Positions 24,062-33,049 of a stretch of DNA of 37,123 nt are shown piece by piece (the first letter of the stretch is position 1; the number at the start of each line of letters is the position of its first letter). This stretch comes from Terriglobales bacterium (GTDB lineage: Bacteria > Acidobacteriota > Terriglobia > Terriglobales > Acidobacteriaceae): assembly GCA_030043575.1 (NCBI GenBank), contig JASHXK010000044.1:1-37123 (forward strand). Reading direction: 5' to 3'. The position numbers and the translations under genes are program-made. Below the pieces are notes generated by a model, which was not told the DNA's origin, made no database searches, and worked only from the letters and a program-made list of their open reading frames with translations.

Positions 24062-24089
24062 AACCCCTGACGACGACTCTTGGGGGCTG

Positions 24090-25058
24090 TCACCGGGTGC
24101 GAAAATTTACTTGGACCTGAATATCCGCGGTCACCGGTTCAGTACCACACATGGCAGGCTTAAACTTCCACGTCTTGACGATCTGTTGTGTGATCACATC
24201 CATGTCGTGATACGAGCTGCCTACAAGATAAACATCGCTGACAGATCCGTCAGGCAAAACGGCCACCGAAACGATCGAGGTGCCGTTAACGTGCATTACT
24301 CTTTCTGATGGAGGATAGATCGGATCGGGATGCGTGATTGCTTTCGGGGGGACCATCTTCGCGCACGTCCGGCGCACGGTGGAGTTTGCAGGAGGGACGA
24401 AATCGTTCGCCGCATACGATCGCTCTTCTAGCAAAGTAACAACGACCGTCAATACCGGAACGCCGTCTATGATGAGCTTGAGCTTTCTCGGGATGTTGTT
24501 ATTCAGAAAAGGCTGATAGTCACTAAACTCCCTGCGCCGGACTTCGACTGGAGTTGTCGTTTCATCGCTGAATACCTGTTTCGAGTCCGCGCTAGCGCAT
24601 ATTTCGCGCTTCCATTCCCCATGTGAGGGATTGCGCAGCTCAATGCATTCCTGGCTGCCGTGGACCTTTAGCTTCGCTTTCGCGATGTCCCATTTGTCAG
24701 ACGTTACATGCGGCACATTGAAGACTTCGTGGATTTCACGAATGGGCAAGGGAGTGTATGCCAGATTGCGTGCCGTAAATGTCTTATCTTCGTTTCGAAC
24801 GGCGATCTGATGAAAGTCAGCCAGTGTCGTCTCTTCTTGCCATAGCTCTTTCCCGGACCACTTCCAAGTGAAGTGGCCGGTTTCTGGTTTGTGGACCTGC
24901 GCCACGAAGTCTGCCTCCAGAAGAAAAGATTTGTTCGCGCTCCAAAGGCTGCCTTGGGCGTCGATGTCCTTCAGCAAATCCGCCGCGGATGTTGTCTGTG
25001 AATAACTGAGCGTAGGCAGGACAGCAATGAAAAGGGTTATGCGGAGAGCTTTCTTCAC
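24090..25058 (-). CDS. Secreted protein with TonB-type C-terminal domain
   Basis: The 322-residue product has a signal peptide (MKKALRITLFIAVLPTLSYSQ) and a C-terminal TonB-like domain (about 245-322: ITHPDPIYPPSERVMHVNGTSIVSVAVLPDGSVSDVYLVGSS, then VITQQIVKTWKFKPAMCGTEPV). Many such acidobacterial proteins lack the proline-rich spanning segment and the N-terminal anchor of true TonB, and this one too has a cleavable signal rather than an anchor. The middle (about 25-220) is an unrecognised domain predicted to be beta-rich. Participation in energy transduction is therefore doubtful. It is transcribed in the same direction as ahcY, behind a terminator. Confidence 0.78.
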   Translation of the reverse strand: MKKALRITLFIAVLPTLSYSQTTSAADLLKDIDAQGSLWSANKSFLLEADFVAQVHKPETGHFTWKWSGKELWQEETTLADFHQIAVRNEDKTFTARNLAYTPLPIREIHEVFNVPHVTSDKWDIAKAKLKVHGSQECIELRNPSHGEWKREICASADSKQVFSDETTTPVEVRRREFSDYQPFLNNNIPRKLKLIIDGVPVLTVVVTLLEERSYAANDFVPPANSTVRRTCAKMVPPKAITHPDPIYPPSERVMHVNGTSIVSVAVLPDGSVSDVYLVGSSYHDMDVITQQIVKTWKFKPAMCGTEPVTADIQVQVNFRTR

Positions 25059-25170
25059 GCGTTAAATTTACACGGATTGGTGGATCAGAACACAACTTTT
25101 CTCGTCGACGGTTCCTGACATGGGACATCCACTCGGGCAGCGCGATCCACGACGTTAGCAAGCATAAGAA

Positions 25171-25192
25171 AGGGCGGCATCACTGCCGCCCT
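25171..25192 (-). terminator. Rho-independent terminator after ahcY
   Basis: AGGGCGGCA and TGCCGCCCT form a perfect 9-bp GC-rich stem with a 4-base loop, followed on the minus strand by TTTCTT. It lies 35 bases beyond the ahcY stop. Confidence 0.8.
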
Positions 25193-25226
25193 CTGACAAG
25201 TAGCCACTGATCACTGGCCACTGCTT

Positions 25227-26504
25227 TTACGTTCCTTCGTTCCAGCTGGCCAAGTACTCTTCCTGCTCCAGCGTCAGCTTGTCGATCTTGATGCCCATCG
25301 ACTCCAGCTTCAGCCGCGCAACCTTCTTGTCGAGCTCTTCCGGAACCACGTAGACTTTCTTCTCCAGCGAGCTATGGTTCTTCACCAGGTACTCAAGCGA
25401 GAGCGCCTGATCGGCGAAGCTCATGTCCATCACGGACGGCGGATGTCCTTCAGCCGACGCCAAGTTGATGAGCCGGCCTTCGCCCAGTAGGTTAATCTTG
25501 CGGCCGTCCTTCATCGAATATTCGTCGATGAAGGTGCGCGTGGTGCGCTTCGACGACGCCATCTTCTCCAGCGCCGGAATGTCGATCTCGACGTTGAAGT
25601 GGCCGGAGTTCGAAACGATCGCGCCGTCCTTCATTACTTCGAAGTGCTCCTTGCGCAGAACGCTCTTGTTGCCGGTGACAGTGCAGAAGACGTCGCCGAT
25701 CTTCGCGGCCTCGTCCATCGCCATCACGCGGAAGCCGTCCATTACCGCTTCAATCGCCTTCGTCGGATCGATCTCGGTGATGATCACCTCGGCGCCCAGC
25801 CCACGCGCCCGGCTGGCCAATCCACGGCCGCACCAGCCGTAACCGGCGACGACGAACTTCGATCCTGCGAGCAGGAAATTCGTGGCGCGCACGATGCCGT
25901 CGATCGTCGACTGGCCCGTACCGTAGCGGTTGTCGAACAGGTGCTTGGTGTCGGCGTCGTTCACCGCGATGATGGGATAGCGCAGCACGCCCTGCTTCGC
26001 CATCGCACGCAGGCGGATGATGCCGGTGGTCGTCTCTTCCGTGCCGGCAATCACGCCATCCAGAACGTCGGTGCGCTTGGTGAGCGCGGTCGTCACCAAG
26101 TCGGCGCCATCGTCCATCGTGATGTGCGGCTTGTGGTCGAGCGCCGACATGATGTGCGAGTAATAGGTGTCGTTGTCCTCGCCCTTGATGGCAAAGACCG
26201 GGATGTTGTAGTCGCGAACCAGGCATGCGGCAACGTCATCCTGCGTGGACAGCGGATTGGAGGCGCACAGCACGACATCGGCGCCGCCATCGCGCAGGGT
26301 GATGGCCAGGTTGGCCGTCTCAGCCGTGACGTGCAGGCAGGCCGAAACGCGAATACCCTTCAGCGGCTGGTTCTTGATGAGGTCCTTGCGGATGATCTGC
26401 AGGACCTTCATTGATTGGTTGGCCCAGTCGATACGCTTCTTGCCCATATCGGCAAGAGCCAGATTGGCGATGTCGCCGGCGACGCGAGTGGTGGTTGTAG
26501 ACAT
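25227..26504 (-). CDS. ahcY: Adenosylhomocysteinase
   Basis: The 425-residue product hydrolyses S-adenosylhomocysteine to adenosine and homocysteine with bound NAD. Visible motifs: HVTAETANLAITLRDGGADVVLCASNPLSTQDDVAA, the catalytic ITMDDGADLV, and the NAD-binding VVAGYGWCGRGLASRARGLGAEVIITEIDP. ATG 26504 is chosen because AAGGAG lies just upstream; a longer frame to 26582 lacks such support. The C-terminus ends EEYLASWNEGT and lacks the Lys/Tyr-containing tail (K...YRY) that completes the NAD site in the long class, as in archaeal and Thermotoga-type enzymes. It lies downstream of metK on the same strand, so the methyl cycle enzymes are clustered. Confidence 0.93.
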   Translation of the reverse strand: MSTTTTRVAGDIANLALADMGKKRIDWANQSMKVLQIIRKDLIKNQPLKGIRVSACLHVTAETANLAITLRDGGADVVLCASNPLSTQDDVAACLVRDYNIPVFAIKGEDNDTYYSHIMSALDHKPHITMDDGADLVTTALTKRTDVLDGVIAGTEETTTGIIRLRAMAKQGVLRYPIIAVNDADTKHLFDNRYGTGQSTIDGIVRATNFLLAGSKFVVAGYGWCGRGLASRARGLGAEVIITEIDPTKAIEAVMDGFRVMAMDEAAKIGDVFCTVTGNKSVLRKEHFEVMKDGAIVSNSGHFNVEIDIPALEKMASSKRTTRTFIDEYSMKDGRKINLLGEGRLINLASAEGHPPSVMDMSFADQALSLEYLVKNHSSLEKKVYVVPEELDKKVARLKLESMGIKIDKLTLEQEEYLASWNEGT

Positions 26505-26601
26505 AATCTCCTTGGAACGGTTTCGAGTTTCCAAAAATTTAGTTTTCGAGCGGACGGCGCAAACCCAGTGCGCGTTTGCCAAACGCTGCGCGACCTACGG
26601 A

Positions 26602-26686
26602 ATTGTCATCACGAGCGCTAGCGAGGGATCTGTTTTCCTTCCAATCGCGACGACAGCAGATCCCTCGCTTCGCTCGTGATGGCAAT
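26602..26686. repeat. Palindromic intergenic repeat between metK and ahcY
   Basis: The 16-bp left arm (26602-26617) pairs with 26671-26686 with one mismatch, and AGCGAGGGATCTG (26620-26632) pairs with CAGATCCCTCGCT (26657-26669). The total stem is about 29 bp around a 24-base loop. It shares TTGTCATCACGA and GGGATCTG with the palindrome at 28948-29068, defining a REP-like family. Confidence 0.88.
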
Positions 26687-26723
26687 CTTTCCGGTTCAAG
26701 CTGTAACGGCACGGAACTGACTT

Positions 26724-27914
<1,191 letters not shown>

Positions 27915-28119
27915 AGTCAAACTCCTTTATTGGTCCGCCGTGGGCGGGCGACTGAGAGCACATCAACTGGACACAGTGGTATCGCGGTAAGTTGAAACCT
28001 ACTTTGAAGAGAATAGCGATCAACCGGAAAAACTCTCAATATTTTACGGCGAAAGGGTGCTTTCTGCCAGCAAAACCGGCAAAATCGGCATTGAAGCCGT
28101 GCGCGAAAAGGCCCACCCT

Positions 28120-28866
28120 TTACGAGCCGTGTGATGGCGCCGCAGGCAGTTGTGAGGTCACCCTTCCCTGCTCATCCAGAAATTGCAAGCTGGGTGCGCC
28201 GTCAGGTTGGACCTTGATGACGATGCGATCACGCCCCTGCACATCTTTCAAGCGAAGTGCGACGGAACCGTCGTTCGCTCGTCCGAGCATAAGGCGCGTC
28301 TCGGCCTGCGGCTTGCCGGCGCGAAGCTGCTTCCACGCAGCTCCCTGCTGGTCTTTTGGGAGCTTCTCGATCCGCGCGCCCGCAGCAAGATCCTCGGTGA
28401 TCGGATAGTCAGGCTCGTCGATCACGCGCAGTTGGGAAGCTTCCTCACCGTTCCCCTGCCCGGCGTCGATGCTGAACACCTGGTCCTGCTCATATTTGTC
28501 GAAGCTGAGATGGCCGTAGCTGGTGACCTTGCCGCTTGCGTCTTTGCCGCCGCCGAAGATGAGTCCGCCATTCTCCGTGCCTTCATCATTGAAGAAGAGC
28601 ATGCCTGCCGTCTTGCGATTGGGATGCGGTGTCTCCTTGCCTTTGATGATGATTCCGGGAAACTCGGCTTTATTTGAGATGACCAGACGTAGCGTGCCAT
28701 CCGGCTCGACGACATTGATGCGCTCGACGTCGATCTCGGAGAACTTTTGCTTCTGGCGAGATTCGGCAAAGCCAGTGAGTACCACGATGGCAAATGCGAG
28801 AGTCACAACAGCGGAGTAGACAGCGAGAAAGCGGGGATTGGAGAAGAGCTTGGTCATATATGACAT
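28120..28866 (-). CDS. Membrane-anchored conserved protein of unknown function
   Basis: The 248-residue product has one N-terminal membrane helix (about 12-31, LAVYSAVVTLAFAIVVLTGF) and then a periplasmic or extracellular beta-rich domain. Repeated short units of the form ERINVVEPDGTLRLVISNKAEFPG, GMLFFNDEGTENGGLIFGG and MLGRANDGSVALRLKDVQGRDRIVIKV suggest a repetitive beta structure. Proteins of this look are seen in acidobacteria, but no function is known to me. The start could also be the second ATG three codons downstream. It is upstream of metK on the same strand, separated by about 200 bp. Confidence 0.72.
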   Translation of the reverse strand: MSYMTKLFSNPRFLAVYSAVVTLAFAIVVLTGFAESRQKQKFSEIDVERINVVEPDGTLRLVISNKAEFPGIIIKGKETPHPNRKTAGMLFFNDEGTENGGLIFGGGKDASGKVTSYGHLSFDKYEQDQVFSIDAGQGNGEEASQLRVIDEPDYPITEDLAAGARIEKLPKDQQGAAWKQLRAGKPQAETRLMLGRANDGSVALRLKDVQGRDRIVIKVQPDGAPSLQFLDEQGRVTSQLPAAPSHGS

Positions 28867-28947
28867 GCTACCGGAAGTGGCCGGCTGTCATTCCGCGAAC
28901 GCCGCTCAGTCAAGATTGTCATGACCAACGTGCGCCTCTTAGCCGAG

Positions 28948-29068
28948 GATTGTCATCACGACGACGGCTTAAGCCGGAGGAGGGATCTGCTTTTCGTTCG
29001 CGGCAGCCAACCGCTTCGCGCGCAAAGCAGATCCCTCGCGCCAAAACCAGGCGCTCGTGATGACAATC
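28948..29068. repeat. Palindromic intergenic repeat after kdsA
   Basis: GATTGTCATCACGA (28948-28961) pairs perfectly with 29055-29068, and AGGGATCTGCTTT (28981-28993) pairs perfectly with 29024-29036. It ends three bases from the kdsA stop, so it would form a hairpin at the 3' end of the kdsA transcript. Partial related motifs lie at 28883 and 28914 (TGTCATTCCG, GATTGTCATGAC). Confidence 0.88.
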
Positions 29069-29071
29069 TTG

Positions 29072-29896
29072 TTATTTCAGCGCTGTATCGATTGCGATCA
29101 ATTGGTCGAGCACTTCCGGCAGGAGTTTCAGGTCGAGCGCATTCGCGCCGTCGGACTTCGCCTGCGCGGGGTTGTCGTGGACTTCCAGGAAAACGCCATC
29201 GACGCCGGCGGCGACCGCTGCCCGCGCCAGCAGCGGAATGAACTCAGGCTGGCCGCCGCTAGCCGCAACACCATTGCCCTCTGAGGCCGACGGCAACTGC
29301 ACCGAGTGCGTCGCGTCGAAGACCACGGGTGCAAACTGGCGCATGACGGCCAGCGAGCGCATATCGACTACCAGGTTGTTGTAACCGAAGCTGGCGCCGC
29401 GTTCGGTCAGGAACACCCGCTCGCCGCCGGCCTCGCGAACTTTTTCGACCGCGTGCCGCATGTCCCAGGGCGAGACGAATTGTCCCTTCTTAACGTTCAC
29501 CGCGGCGCCGCTCTTCCCTGCTGCGATAAGAAGATCGGTTTGCCGGCAGAGAAACGCGGGAATCTGGATCACGTCGACGGCTTCAGCAACGCGCGGAACG
29601 TCGGCGGCTTCGTGGACGTCGGTAAGTACGGGGACTTTCACTGTCTCGCGAACCTTGCGCAGGATGCTCAGGCCTTCCTCCAGCCCCGGTCCGCGAAAGC
29701 TGCGAATCGAAGTGCGATTCGCCTTGTCGTAGGAAGCTTTGAAGATGTAAGGCAGCTTCTTCTGGCGAGCGATTGCGGAGATCGCCTCGGCCATCTTGAG
29801 GGCGTGCTGTTCGCTCTCGATGACACAAGGCCCAGCGATGAGGAAGAGATCGCCTTCGCCAATCGTCACGTCGCCGATTTGGAAAGAAGACGGCAT
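29072..29896 (-). CDS. kdsA: 3-deoxy-D-manno-octulosonate 8-phosphate synthase
   Basis: The product (274 aa from ATG 29896; a TTG 15 bases upstream is also possible) joins phosphoenolpyruvate and arabinose 5-phosphate to form KDO-8-P, a precursor of LPS inner core. Motifs: AGPCVIES, IFKASYDKANRTSIRSFRGPG, PVLTDVHE, IPAFLCRQTDLL, KKGQFVSPWDM and FDATHSVQLPS, with EVHDNP and KSDGANAL near the end. Cys24 in GPCVIE is the metal-ligand cysteine of the metal-dependent class; the Asn class (as in E. coli) is ruled out. No good Shine-Dalgarno site is seen. It follows pyrG by about 95 bp on the same strand, a common arrangement. Confidence 0.93.
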   Translation of the reverse strand: MPSSFQIGDVTIGEGDLFLIAGPCVIESEQHALKMAEAISAIARQKKLPYIFKASYDKANRTSIRSFRGPGLEEGLSILRKVRETVKVPVLTDVHEAADVPRVAEAVDVIQIPAFLCRQTDLLIAAGKSGAAVNVKKGQFVSPWDMRHAVEKVREAGGERVFLTERGASFGYNNLVVDMRSLAVMRQFAPVVFDATHSVQLPSASEGNGVAASGGQPEFIPLLARAAVAAGVDGVFLEVHDNPAQAKSDGANALDLKLLPEVLDQLIAIDTALK

Positions 29897-29990
29897 AACA
29901 GTAGCCGGCAACTAACGATTAGCCGCGCGACTCGCACAGAAAATAAGGACTGATCGGCACGACTAGTCGTGCCCGGATACAAAACGCTTG

Positions 29991-31673
29991 CTAGCCGCTG
30001 GTTGTCAGCCGCTGCTTTTCCGGCCGATGGAACATCTCCACCTCAACTTCATTACGCGAATGCTCGCGCCGGAGTTTGTTCTCATACGACGCCTTCACGA
30101 ACGCCGAGAACAGGGGATGTGGCTCGAGCGGCTTCGACTTGAACTCGGGATGGAACTGGCAGCCGAGAAAGAACGGATGGCCGGGAATCTCCACAATCTC
30201 GACGTACGTCCCGTCCGGCGTCGCACCGCTCAATCGCAGTCCGCCGGCGACCAATGCGGTTTCGTATTCGCGATTGAACTCATAGCGATGGCGATGGCGT
30301 TCGCTAATCTCAGTTTGACCGTACGCCTGCTGCGCCAGCGATCCCGCTTCCAGCTTGCACGTCCATGCCCCCAACCGCATCGTTCCGCCTAACTCCTCCA
30401 CACCGCGCAACTCGCGCAACTTGTAAATAACGCGGTGCGGGGTCGCGGGATCGAACTCGCTCGAGTTCGCTTGCTCCAGTCCGCAGACATTGCGCGCAAA
30501 TTCGATGCACGCCGTTTGCATGCCCAGGCAAATCCCAAAGTACGGGACCATGTTCTCGCGCGCGTACTGAATCCCTTGCAGCATGCCTTCGATGCCGCGC
30601 TTGCCGAAACCACCCGGCACCAGAATTCCGTCGACATGCTCCAGCTGCGCCTGCACGCTCTGATCTTTTTGCTCCAGGCCTTCAGCTTCAATCCAGTTCA
30701 CGCTGAGCTTCAGGTTGTAAGCCAGCGCGCCATGCACCAACGCTTCTTTCAGTGATTTGTAGGAGTCTTCGTACTCCACGTATTTGCCGACAATGCCGAT
30801 TGTGACTTCATCCTTCGGGTTGTAGACGCGATGGACCAGCTCTTCCCAGCGGCTGAGGTCGGGCTCGCGGGTTTCCAGACGCAGATAGCGCAAAGCCAGA
30901 CGATCCACCTGTTCGTGCGCAAAGACCAAAGGTACTTCATAAATCGAAGCGACGTCTTTGGCAGTAATAACTGCTTCGTTCTCGACGTTGCAGAACAGCG
31001 CGATCTTTGACTTGATGTCCTTGGACAGGAAGCGGTCGGTGCGGCAGAGCAGAATGTCCGGCTGAATTCCGATGCTGAGCAGTTCCTTGACGGAATGCTG
31101 CGTGGGCTTGGTCTTCAGTTCACCGGCCGCAGCGATGTACGGCACCAGCGTCACATGGACGAAAAGCGTATTCTCGCGGCCCAGCTCCTGGCGCATCTGG
31201 CGAATGGCTTCGATAAACGGCAGCGATTCGATGTCGCCCACTGTACCGCCAATCTCGATGATGGCGAGATCGACCTCCTGCGCCACCTTTTTCATCGCGC
31301 CCTTGATTTCGTTGGTGACGTGAGGAATCACCTGCACGGTCTTGCCAAGATAATCGCCGCGTCGCTCCTTGGCGATGATGGTTTCGTAGATGCGGCCGGT
31401 GGTCCAGTTATTGTCGTGCGTCAGCTTGGTGTGGGTGAAGCGCTCGTAATGGCCGAGGTCGAGGTCTGTTTCGGCGCCGTCATCGGTCACGAAAACTTCG
31501 CCGTGCTGGAACGGCGACATCGTCCCCGGATCGACGTTCAGATAGGGATCGAATTTCTGCAAGGTGACCTTCAGCCCGCGGCTCTCCATCAGGCAGCCGA
31601 TGGAAGCTGCCGCCAAGCCCTTGCCGAGGGAAGACACCACACCGCCGGTCACAAAGATGTACTTTGCTGCCAT
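29991..31673 (-). CDS. pyrG: CTP synthase
   Basis: The 560-residue product has the synthetase domain (MAAKYIFVTGGVVSSLGKGLAAAS, DPYLNVDPGTMSPFQHGEVFVTDDGAETDLDLGHYERF) and a C-terminal glutaminase domain with the catalytic Cys in PYFGICLGMQ and the His/Glu pair in GCQFHPEF. It amidates UTP to CTP with ATP and glutamine. The length matches the family plus a short C-terminal extension (RREHSRNEVEVEMFHRPEKQRLTTSG). AGAGGA lies four bases before the ATG. It is the first gene of a pyrG-kdsA pair and shares the strand with the upstream PEP-CTERM gene, from which a hairpin separates it. Confidence 0.96.
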   Translation of the reverse strand: MAAKYIFVTGGVVSSLGKGLAAASIGCLMESRGLKVTLQKFDPYLNVDPGTMSPFQHGEVFVTDDGAETDLDLGHYERFTHTKLTHDNNWTTGRIYETIIAKERRGDYLGKTVQVIPHVTNEIKGAMKKVAQEVDLAIIEIGGTVGDIESLPFIEAIRQMRQELGRENTLFVHVTLVPYIAAAGELKTKPTQHSVKELLSIGIQPDILLCRTDRFLSKDIKSKIALFCNVENEAVITAKDVASIYEVPLVFAHEQVDRLALRYLRLETREPDLSRWEELVHRVYNPKDEVTIGIVGKYVEYEDSYKSLKEALVHGALAYNLKLSVNWIEAEGLEQKDQSVQAQLEHVDGILVPGGFGKRGIEGMLQGIQYARENMVPYFGICLGMQTACIEFARNVCGLEQANSSEFDPATPHRVIYKLRELRGVEELGGTMRLGAWTCKLEAGSLAQQAYGQTEISERHRHRYEFNREYETALVAGGLRLSGATPDGTYVEIVEIPGHPFFLGCQFHPEFKSKPLEPHPLFSAFVKASYENKLRREHSRNEVEVEMFHRPEKQRLTTSG

Positions 31674-31808
31674 CGATTCCTCTGATTTATGGATTTGTAC
31701 CGCTGAGAAATACGCTTAAAGGGTGGCGTTTTTGGGGGTGCCTCGCCCGCCAGCTTCTTGGCGCAAACCGAGTGGAGCCCGCAGGCGTGCACGAGCAATT
31801 ATGACGGG

Positions 31809-31851
31809 AAACGCTCCCCGGAGCAAGAGGCTCTTGCTAGGGGGAGCGTTT
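31809..31851. terminator. Strong hairpin between PEP-CTERM and pyrG genes
   Basis: AAACGCTCCCC (31809-31819) pairs with GGGGAGCGTTT (31841-31851), an 11-bp stem, and the loop itself folds (GAGCAAGAG/CTCTTGCT). It is 44 bases beyond the PEP-CTERM stop on the minus strand. A strong U tract is missing, but the stem ends in TTT on either strand, so it probably ends transcription. Confidence 0.6.
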
Positions 31852-31894
31852 ATTCCTGGGGAGGGTTAACGACCCAGGGTGGCTAATGTAGAAA

Positions 31895-32560
31895 TCAGTG
31901 CAAAAACCGGCGTCCGAACGCGGCCAACAAGCCAGTGCCCATCAGGAGCAGCGTGCCCGGTTCAGGCGTAGTCTGCTGATCGGCGCCGGCGCCACTGCTC
32001 GTTCCAATGTACATGAATTCCTGAATCGAGTTTGGGTCCGGATCGTGCTGGTTCACTGGGGTCACAATGTATACGTCGTCCCAGTAGCTTTGCGGGAGCA
32101 GCGGCACTGCATGTTGAGCGGCGCTGATCCAGGCTTGACAAGTGCTGTCGCACGGCGCACTGGGATCAAAGATGTTCCAAACTGCGTTATTCATCTCACG
32201 CCACTGCGACATTTGCTCATCCTGAGTTTCCAGCAGAATCCAGCCGGCCTCGTTGTAGAGCATCAAGGGATATAGAGCAGTGAGTCCCGGTGTGGTGTTG
32301 AAACGAGTCAGCGATATGTTTCCGGTACCCAGGTCGGTGATGTTGGCAAACCACTCATCGCCCGGCTGTCCACCATGGACGTAGTCATCGCACATGACAT
32401 CGAGCGCGGCGATAGGACCGCCGCCGACTTGCACAATCACATAGGGGTAGCCGTTCTGCCACATACCGTCGTTCCAGGCGAGAAATTCAAATTCCACCGG
32501 TCCGGCGTAGGCATATACTGCACCACACAACACCACAGCCAGAATCAGAAGCCTGCGCAT
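31895..32560 (-). CDS. PEP-CTERM exported protein
   Basis: The 221-residue product has a signal peptide (MRRLLILAVVLCGAVYAYAG) and a C-terminal PEP-CTERM sorting signal: TPEPGTLLLMGTGLLAAFGRRFLH, with a hydrophobic segment and basic tail. These proteins are anchored and processed by an exosortase, usually to be shed or attached to the extracellular polysaccharide matrix. The mature domain (VIVQVGGGPIAALDVMCDDYVHGGQPGDEW, then the helical NNAVWNIFDPSAPCDSTCQAWISAAQ) is of the kind seen in many acidobacterial PEP-CTERM proteins but has no known function. GGAGGGAAGG precedes the ATG. No exosortase gene is in the window. Confidence 0.88.
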   Translation of the reverse strand: MRRLLILAVVLCGAVYAYAGPVEFEFLAWNDGMWQNGYPYVIVQVGGGPIAALDVMCDDYVHGGQPGDEWFANITDLGTGNISLTRFNTTPGLTALYPLMLYNEAGWILLETQDEQMSQWREMNNAVWNIFDPSAPCDSTCQAWISAAQHAVPLLPQSYWDDVYIVTPVNQHDPDPNSIQEFMYIGTSSGAGADQQTTPEPGTLLLMGTGLLAAFGRRFLH

Positions 32561-33049
32561 ATTTCCTTCCCTCCCAGGGAACAGACACTGCAGCTTTCAG
32601 CGCCTACATCACTCTCCAACCAGCGAGATTGCCGAAGAGTCGGTGAGAACCAAGGAGCTTGCGCTCGAAACAAATAACAGTAACTTGTTGCTCTTCACTC
32701 AGTTCGAACCACCCAACAGACTGGAGACACTACTGCTAACCTCTCCACACAGTCCAGTGCAATCCGACTTCCGCAAAATTTCCTTAAAATCGTGTTACTT
32801 CGCCAGTCTAAGGTGCAAGATCTTGCAGCTTTGTAGCGTAGTGTTTCCTCCTCAAATCTGTTATGTTGCGATGAGACGATAGTCGCCCTCCTGTCGAAGC
32901 CCTGAAGGAGCGTAGATGCTGTTAGCTCTTTAGTGCTCACCAACTTAGCGCGGAGAGCCCTTTCTTACCAGATACCGAGCTCTTCCTCAAGAGCTTCTCT
33001 GTTCTGCCGATGCAGTTATTGATGGAGTGCTTGCCGGAGGTTTCCCCCG
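32561..33049. other. 489-bp divergent intergenic region
   Basis: The region separates the divergent PEP-CTERM and GT87-like genes. It holds no convincing coding sequence. Its one clear feature is the palindrome at 32810-32831, and a GGAGG at 33036-33040 is the ribosome-binding site of the downstream gene. Promoters for both genes are expected here but no clear -35/-10 pair was found. Confidence 0.5.
32810..32831. promoter_or_regulatory. 22-bp palindrome, possible operator
   Basis: The core TGCAAGATCTTGCA (32814-32827) is a perfect 14-bp palindrome, extended outward by AAG/CTT after one mismatch. It lies in the divergent region and could bind a dimeric repressor controlling one or both genes. 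Confidence 0.5.

Noticed and set aside
26505..26723. SAH or SAM riboswitch before ahcY
   Set aside because: No conserved riboswitch core was recognised; the structured part is the palindromic repeat.
27915..28119. SAM riboswitch before metK
   Set aside because: The leader lacks the conserved pieces of the SAM-I, SAM-II or SAM-IV classes. A covariance-model search would be decisive.
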